Source: Vulcaniibacterium gelatinicum | Lineage (GTDB): Bacteria > Pseudomonadota > Gammaproteobacteria > Xanthomonadales > Xanthomonadaceae | Direction: 5' to 3' | DNA length: 64,000 nt | NCBI RefSeq assembly: GCF_008033445.1 | Contig: NZ_VNKO01000002.1 | Span: forward strand, 140,755 to 204,754 | Part shown: piece by piece, positions 60,801-64,000 of the stretch | How the letters are laid out: each line of letters starts with the position of its first letter | Numbering within the stretch: position 1 is the first letter of the stretch | Notes under the pieces: model-generated | Databases searched by the model: none | Told to the model about the DNA's origin: nothing | What the model saw: only the letters and a program-made list of their open reading frames with translations | Translations under genes and position numbers: made by a program

Positions 60801-61348
60801 TCCAGATGATCATCAACAAGGAGCTGGGGCTGAACTTCTGCGAGAACCCCTGGCAGGGCAGCTTCATCGTGGATCGCCTCACCGACCTGGTGGAGGAGGC
60901 CGTGTACAGGGAGTTCGAAGCCATCTCCGAGCGCGGCGGCGTGCTCGGCGCCATGGACACCATGTACCAGCGCGGCAAGATCCAGGAAGAGAGCCTGTAC
61001 TACGAGCAGAAGAAGCACGACGGCTCCCTGCCCATCATCGGCGTCAACACCTTCCTGCCGAAGGAGCACGCCGGCGACATCACCACCGAGATCGAGCTGA
61101 TCCGCTCCACCGACGCCGAGAAGCGCCAGCAGATCGCCAACGTCCGTGCCTTCCAGCAGCTCCGCAACCCCCTCTCCCTCCCCTGCGCGCAGGGGAGGGC
61201 CGGGGAGGGGTTAACCTTCCTCCAGAAAACCGCCCGCGACCGCCGCAATGTGTTCGAGGCGCTGATGGAGGCGGTGAAGACGCATTCGCTGGGGCAGATC
61301 AGCCATGCGTTGTATGAGGTGGGTGGGGAGTACAGGCGGAATATGTAA
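57866..61348 (+). CDS. icmF: Fused isobutyryl-CoA mutase (IcmF), B12-dependent
   Basis: Adenosylcobalamin mutase interconverting isobutyryl-CoA and n-butyryl-CoA (some members also pivalyl/isovaleryl-CoA), with its own G-protein chaperone; about 1160 aa. Order: B12-binding domain (about 15-145; [15 protein letters not shown]), MeaI-type GTPase (about 200-450; P-loop GTGGAGKSS near 209, [24 protein letters not shown]) and the TIM-barrel substrate domain (about 560-1160; [34 protein letters not shown]). Near residues 1098-1117 a palindromic repeat is embedded in frame ([15 protein letters not shown]). Start chosen at 57866 because of the -10 box; 57854 is also possible. Confidence 0.94.
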   Translation: MSTPAAQFPAPQPEASPLRFVTAASLFDGHDAAINIMRRLIQAQGAEVIHLGHNRSVEDVVRAALQEDADAIAVSSYQGGHMEYFKYMVDMLRERGASHIRVFGGGGGTITPEEIRELQAYGVERIYHPNDGMHMGLVAMIEDVVRRAEAARATRPAGAIAAAPPALDDEIAVGRVLSAIEDGALAESELAHLRKQWQLAGGKTPVVGITGTGGAGKSSVTDELLNRFLSCFPEMRIAVISVDPTRRRTGGALLGDRIRMNSLRSRRVFMRSMATRRQHLATNAVLKDCIAFLKSLGCDLVIVETAGIGQSDSEIVDLVDFPMYVMTSDFGAPSQLEKIDMLDYAELVVLNKYDRRGAEDALRDVRKQWKRNRTAFQLKDEEIPVYPTIASQFNDPGISWMFVNLCRLLREKLGVATPHCDFAPQLDTSLKEPRATVLIPGNRIRYLAEIAEQGRAINRRIETQAEIAARAQSYWQALQALGDARLPRALELYDAGDLTEAADRTLLTLRQRYNDALQSLDAEALRLLREWPQRLKSITDEFNEYQVRDKTIRVENYRESLSHQKIPKIAAPTCRSWGELLTFLQKENLPGHYPYTGGVYPYRRTGEDPIRMFAGEGTPERTNRRFHYLSLGQPAARLSTAFDSVTLYGEDPAERPDIYGKIGNSGVSIATLDDMKKLYSGFDLCAPTTSVSMTINGPAPIILAMFMNTAVDQQVEKYLRADGARWEAAHAAIERLFEGRQRPQYSGMLPEGNDGLGLALLGVTGDQLVEPEVYEKIKAETLKVVRGTVQADILKEDQAQNTCIFSTEFALRMMGDIQQSFIDRKVRNFYSVSISGYHIAEAGANPISQLAFTLSNGFTIVEYYLARGMKIDDFAPNLSFFFSNGMDPEYTVIGRVARRIWARAMRERYGANERSQMLKYHIQTSGRSLHAQEIQFNDIRTTLQALYALFDNCNSLHTNAYDEAITTPTEESVRRAVAIQMIINKELGLNFCENPWQGSFIVDRLTDLVEEAVYREFEAISERGGVLGAMDTMYQRGKIQEESLYYEQKKHDGSLPIIGVNTFLPKEHAGDITTEIELIRSTDAEKRQQIANVRAFQQLRNPLSLPCAQGRAGEGLTFLQKTARDRRNVFEALMEAVKTHSLGQISHALYEVGGEYRRNM
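61166..61212. repeat. Palindromic repeat inside icmF
   Basis: A 24-bp perfect palindrome (61176-61199; CCCTCCCC, TGCGCGCA, GGGGAGGG) with outer arms AACCCC (61166-61171) and GGGGTT (61207-61212). It is of the C-rich/G-rich type usually found between genes in these bacteria, but here lies in frame in the C-terminal region of icmF, in a linker before the conserved end [17 protein letters not shown]. Confidence 0.85.
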
Positions 61349-61409
61349 ACGCGCTGAGGCGACCCCGCGCCCAGGTTCTGAATACCAGCGGTAATGACAG
61401 GAGGCGGCA

Positions 61410-62990
61410 GTGCTTGGCGATCCCCAGCTGATGCGTGCAGTGTCACGCATTAACCAGCGTTCCGAGCGGCAAGACGATCTAAACAAGCTCATCGAAACGT
61501 ATGTGGATGTTGGCTTGCTGCCACAGCTCGACAACCGTAACCACCAGGTCTTCTACGGTCGACGTGGTACTGGCAAGACCCACGTGATGAAAGTGCTGGA
61601 AAGCACTTTGGCGGAAGATGCCCGGAGGACCGTGGTCTATATCGACTGCCGCACGCTCGGCAGTTCTAGCCAGTTTTCCGACGCGGAACTGCCGATGGGG
61701 CGTCGCTGTCTGGCGTTGTTCAAAGACATTCTTCTGATGACGTCAGATGCGCTTTTGGAGCACATCGCTGAGGCTCCAAGTGCTAGGGCCGATCAGGCGC
61801 TTGAGGCCTTGGCAGCGCTCGGGGAAGTCATCGCTGAGCCCGTCAAGAAGTACGTGGAGCAGGAGTACAGCGAGCAACATAGCGTCAATAGCGAAAATTC
61901 AGCGTCGATTGCTTCGAGCATGACGGCCTCACTCGACGCAGTGAGCGGAACATTTGGAGTCAACGCGGGCTACAAGGAGGGGAGTGCTGCTAGCGCGGCG
62001 ACAAAGGGTGTGGTCCAGCAGGAGGACAAAATTATCTTCCCCGACCTCAATCGCACCCTGCAGGCAGTTCTCGAACTGGCCGACTCCGAGCTATTCCTCT
62101 TAATTGATGAGTGGTCGTCCCTTCCACTTGATATCCAGCCGTACTTGTCAGAGTTCATAAAGCGCGGACTTCTGCCCTTGGACAGGGTGACCGTGAAGAT
62201 TTCGGCGCTTGAGTATCGATGCCGATTTACCGCTGCAAGCGATAACGGCGTCCTAGGGTTCGAACTCGGCGCCGATATTGCTACGGCGCCCGATTTGGAC
62301 GACTACTACGTTTACGATCGCAACCCGGAACATCTGGCGCACATCTACGCTGACATGTTGCTTAGGCACTTGAGTTCCGAGTTGCCGGAAGGCTACATGC
62401 GAGACACGCATAGAGTGAGCGACGCGAAGCAGTTCGCATCGAGGGTCTTCACAGAGCGGGGCGTGTTTGCGGAGTTGGCTCGTGCGTCGGAGGGTGTGAT
62501 TCGCGATCTGATCAACATTTTCACGAAGGCCTACTTCAACGCTCACCGACGCGGTCGCGAGAGTATCGACAAGCGAGCTGTGCTAGAGGCGGCGCAGCAG
62601 TGGTTCGAACAGGACAAATCGCAGCATCTAGATGACCAATTGCAGGAGGTCCTTTCTCGGATTGTCCATGAGGTGATTGGTGCGCGCCGTTCGAGGTCGT
62701 TCATGCTGCCGCGCGATCTTGAAAGGCATCCTGTGATTCAGCGACTTTTTGACGCGCGCGTTCTGCACCACATGCAGCGCGGATATGCAGACAAGGACAA
62801 TCCAGGCGTTCGGTACAACATTTACTCCGTCGACTACGGAACGTACGTTGACCTTCTGGGAACTGCCAAGCAGCCGGATATGGGAATGGCGGAAGTAACA
62901 GGGGATGATACGCCTGCGGAAGCGGTTGTTCCCTTCGATGACAAGCGTAGTATTCGTCGGATCATTCTCGACGAATCCATCTTGCAGTGA
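61410..62990 (+). CDS. AAA+ ATPase of the ORC/CDC6-like type, accessory gene
   Basis: Protein of 526 aa, role unknown. AAA+ domain with Walker A YGRRGTGKTHVM (about residues 49-60) and Walker B LFLLIDEWSSLP (about 229-240). Between them lies a Ser/Ala/Glu-rich stretch (about 150-205). The C-terminal third (from about 410; QLQEVLSRIVHEVIGARRSR, HPVIQRLFDARVLHHMQRGY) looks like a winged helix, giving an ORC/CDC6-like plan. Strong ribosome site AGGAGG (61399-61404) before the GTG start. Base composition is visibly lower in GC (one line near 62101 is about 43%) than its neighbours, and 3' repeats plus an icmF fragment follow, so it was probably acquired. A defence role is possible but nothing here proves it. 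Confidence 0.85.
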   Translation: MLGDPQLMRAVSRINQRSERQDDLNKLIETYVDVGLLPQLDNRNHQVFYGRRGTGKTHVMKVLESTLAEDARRTVVYIDCRTLGSSSQFSDAELPMGRRCLALFKDILLMTSDALLEHIAEAPSARADQALEALAALGEVIAEPVKKYVEQEYSEQHSVNSENSASIASSMTASLDAVSGTFGVNAGYKEGSAASAATKGVVQQEDKIIFPDLNRTLQAVLELADSELFLLIDEWSSLPLDIQPYLSEFIKRGLLPLDRVTVKISALEYRCRFTAASDNGVLGFELGADIATAPDLDDYYVYDRNPEHLAHIYADMLLRHLSSELPEGYMRDTHRVSDAKQFASRVFTERGVFAELARASEGVIRDLINIFTKAYFNAHRRGRESIDKRAVLEAAQQWFEQDKSQHLDDQLQEVLSRIVHEVIGARRSRSFMLPRDLERHPVIQRLFDARVLHHMQRGYADKDNPGVRYNIYSVDYGTYVDLLGTAKQPDMGMAEVTGDDTPAEAVVPFDDKRSIRRIILDESILQ

Positions 62991-63008
62991 GCGGAAATAG
63001 CCAGCGTA

Positions 63009-63090
63009 GCCCGGGTAAGCGAAGCGCACCCGGGGCTCTTCTTGCAACGACCGAGTAGGGCGGGTCTTCGACCCGCCGCCTCGCATCCGC
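63009..63090. repeat. Two REP-like hairpins after the ATPase gene
   Basis: GCCCGGGT and ACCCGGG flank an inner GCGAAGCGC (about 63009-63036), and GGCGGGTC/GACCCGCC around a TTC loop (about 63060-63079). Both are typical interspersed palindromes of proteobacteria. They could serve as transcript ends for the ATPase gene. Confidence 0.7.
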
Positions 63091-63127
63091 GCTAGCCTAT
63101 TGGCCTCTCGGAAGCAGGATTAAACGG

Positions 63128-63406
63128 ATGAAAGCCACCGTCGTCGGTATCGTGACGCCGCATCTGCTGCGCGTGGTCGACCTCGCCAACGAAGCCGAGA
63201 AGGGCGTGAATGTGGACTGGCACCTGCGCGAGGCGGTGTCCAAGACCATGGGCGAGCTGGGCGAACAGTACAACGCGTCCGCATTGGTGGCGGCGTATGT
63301 CGAGGGTCTGGAGACCGCTGTACGCCAGGCACCGCGCACTCGTGCGGCGTACATCCGCGTCCTGCAGGCCGCGGCCGCTGCTGCGCGCAATCTCAGGCGC
63401 GATTGA
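63128..63406 (+). CDS. Small helical protein of unknown function
   Basis: Frame of 92 aa, MKATVVGIVTPHLLRVVDLA onward, predicted almost fully helical with a basic end (ARNLRRD). A weak ribosome site (GCAGGA, about 10 nt upstream) precedes the ATG. No family recognised. It lies in the accessory tail after icmF and before an icmF fragment; it could be a real small gene or a remnant. Confidence 0.45.
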   Translation: MKATVVGIVTPHLLRVVDLANEAEKGVNVDWHLREAVSKTMGELGEQYNASALVAAYVEGLETAVRQAPRTRAAYIRVLQAAAAAARNLRRD

Positions 63407-63422
63407 CGCGGGAGAAAAGGGA

Positions 63423-63582
63423 CAGCTTCATCGTGGACCGTCTCACCGATCTGGTGGAGAAGGCCGTGTACAAGGCGTTCGAGATCATCTCCGCGCGCGG
63501 CGGCGTGCTCGGCGCCATGGACGCCATCGTCGGCCCCGGCACCGCCGGTCAGTGCAGCGCGTTGCTGCTTCGCCTTGCCTGA
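63423..63582 (+). pseudogene. Fragment of an icmF gene
   Basis: The stretch 63423-63527 encodes [20 protein letters not shown] and GGVLGAMD in one frame, matching icmF codons at 60859-60963 (offset 2564) with substitutions at many third positions and a few amino-acid changes. After 63530 similarity is lost and a stop follows at 63580-63582. Neither end of the gene is present. Best explained as the relic of a second mutase copy or of a rearrangement. Confidence 0.85.
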
Positions 63583-63668
63583 AGGGTTCCCGGCAGCCCG
63601 GGAGAACCTGCGCTGGGGCATCGAGCCTGGGGCCTGTCCGGCGGCGTGGCCGCGCCACGCCTGGTGGG

Positions 63669-63701
63669 GCCGATGCGCCGTGATTCGGCTGGCGCATCGG
63701 C
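63669..63701. repeat. 11-bp perfect inverted repeat
   Basis: GCCGATGCGCC (63669-63679) and GGCGCATCGGC (63691-63701) with an 11-nt loop, in the gap between the icmF fragment and the interrupted gene remnant. No T-run; possibly the end signal of the minus-strand gene fragment. Confidence 0.6.
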
Positions 63702-63735
63702 CGTATCGGAATGGTCTGCAGCCCTCGGATGCGTT

Positions 63736-63873
63736 TCAGTCGCAGCTGACGGTCGGGTTCCAGTCCGCGAACAGACCATCGGGGTTGCCTCGCCAGAGCC
63801 AGACGTGCAACACCCAGGCTTGTACGGCGGGGTTGTAGTGGAAGGTTTCTCCGAACAGCTCGGGGACCGGACC
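63736..63873 (-). pseudogene. C-terminal remnant of an unknown protein, cut by an IS66-like element
   Basis: On the minus strand, the sequence encodes VPELFGETFHYNPAVQAWVL and then GLFADWNPTVSCD before a stop (63738-63736). It looks like the C-terminus of a conserved, possibly secreted protein of this bacterial group; I cannot name it. Upstream sequence changes at 63874, where an IS66-type terminal sequence starts, so the 5' part was probably separated by the insertion. Confidence 0.6.
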
Positions 63874-64000
63874 GTAAGCGTCCGCTGCCCCCACCTACCC
63901 TCAGTCCCTGGTCTGTTGCAGGGTCATGCGCTTTCCAGCCGGGAGGGCGACGATGACGATGCAGGGCAAGCGGGAGCAGTGGGCGGAGCGGATTGCGGCC
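63874..64000 (+). mobile_element. Left end of an IS66-family-like insertion sequence (partial)
   Basis: GTAAGCG at 63874-63880 matches the usual IS66-family terminal inverted repeat start. About 70 bp further in begins a frame resembling the IS66 accessory protein TnpA. The element continues beyond the window, so the other end and target duplication cannot be checked. Confidence 0.5.
63953..64000 (+). CDS. IS66 accessory protein TnpA-like, N-terminal 16 codons
   Basis: ATG at 63953 after GGGAGGG; encodes MTMQGKREQWAERIAA up to the window edge. The pattern K-R-x-Q-W-x-x-R-I is that of the N-terminus of IS66-type TnpA helix-turn-helix proteins. Too short for certainty. Confidence 0.4.
   Translation, partial: MTMQGKREQWAERIAA

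Noticed and set aside
56525..61069. A continuous minus-strand frame of about 1500 codons running through the antisense of icmF into the leucine dehydrogenase gene
   Set aside because: Only the last 367 codons resemble a protein family. The rest is the antisense of icmF, with the His/Val/Ala/Arg-rich composition typical of GC-rich shadow frames.

Overview
The window is a high-GC chromosomal segment from a gammaproteobacterium, most likely of the Xanthomonadaceae/Lysobacteraceae (Xanthomonas, Lysobacter, Luteimonas and relatives). The main reasons are an arginine operon built on N-acetylornithine carbamoyltransferase with a fused N-acetylglutamate kinase/synthase, a TrpR-type regulator heading the histidine operon, a DksA-like protein with a long Lys/Ala/Pro tail, and the density of small palindromic repeats. 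No rRNA, CRISPR array or prophage is visible; one tRNA-Pro(CGG) is present. Genus is inference.

Layout. 1-2289 (minus): yidD, a dihydroorotase and the start of an M23 peptidase, divergent from the DksA-like gene (2389-3309). 3376-6483 (minus): MFS exporter, sufE, cysS. 6574-14482 (plus): a secreted protein, then a possible Arg-rich leader and attenuator followed by argF', argG, argE, argB, argC, argH. 14505-18071 (minus): processive glycosyltransferase, HEAT-repeat protein and YaiO-like outer-membrane protein. 18273-21769: tRNA-Pro, hisS and a long hutH-like gene. 21883-29551: a promoter and operator, the TrpR-family regulator, then hisG-D-C-B-H-A-F-IE. 29552-30048: a gene-free block of nested hairpins. 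30049-39921: a diguanylate cyclase, a phosphoesterase, methionine salvage mtnB-D-C with two amino-acid permeases, a Nudix hydrolase and efpL. 40031-57628: branched-chain amino acid catabolism (SDR, HMG-CoA lyase, MCC alpha and beta, enoyl-CoA hydratase, thiolase, isovaleryl-CoA dehydrogenase, leucine dehydrogenase), interrupted by a PAS-GGDEF-EAL protein, a Fur-type feoAB operon, a bactofilin pair and two Ala-rich lipoproteins. 57866-61348: icmF. 61410-64000: a lower-GC accessory tail with an AAA ATPase, an icmF fragment and the left end of an IS66-like element.

The genes suggest whole pathways: complete late arginine synthesis, complete histidine synthesis, most of leucine catabolism from leucine through 3-methylcrotonyl-CoA to acetoacetate/acetyl-CoA, fused acyl-CoA mutase chemistry, methionine salvage and ferrous iron uptake.

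The most unusual layer lies between and inside genes. (1) Three elements are bounded by inverted arrays of a CACGGAT/CGCGGAT heptamer repeated every 10 bp; one holds exactly one GxxExxY gene, the other two are empty and sit in the arg operon, one of them supplying the argC stop codon. (2) A run of five hairpins is inserted in frame in hisB, and another palindrome lies in frame in icmF. (3) An attenuator-like structure precedes argF'. (4) A 36-bp dyad overlaps the his promoter. All are read directly from the sequence; their functions are inference.
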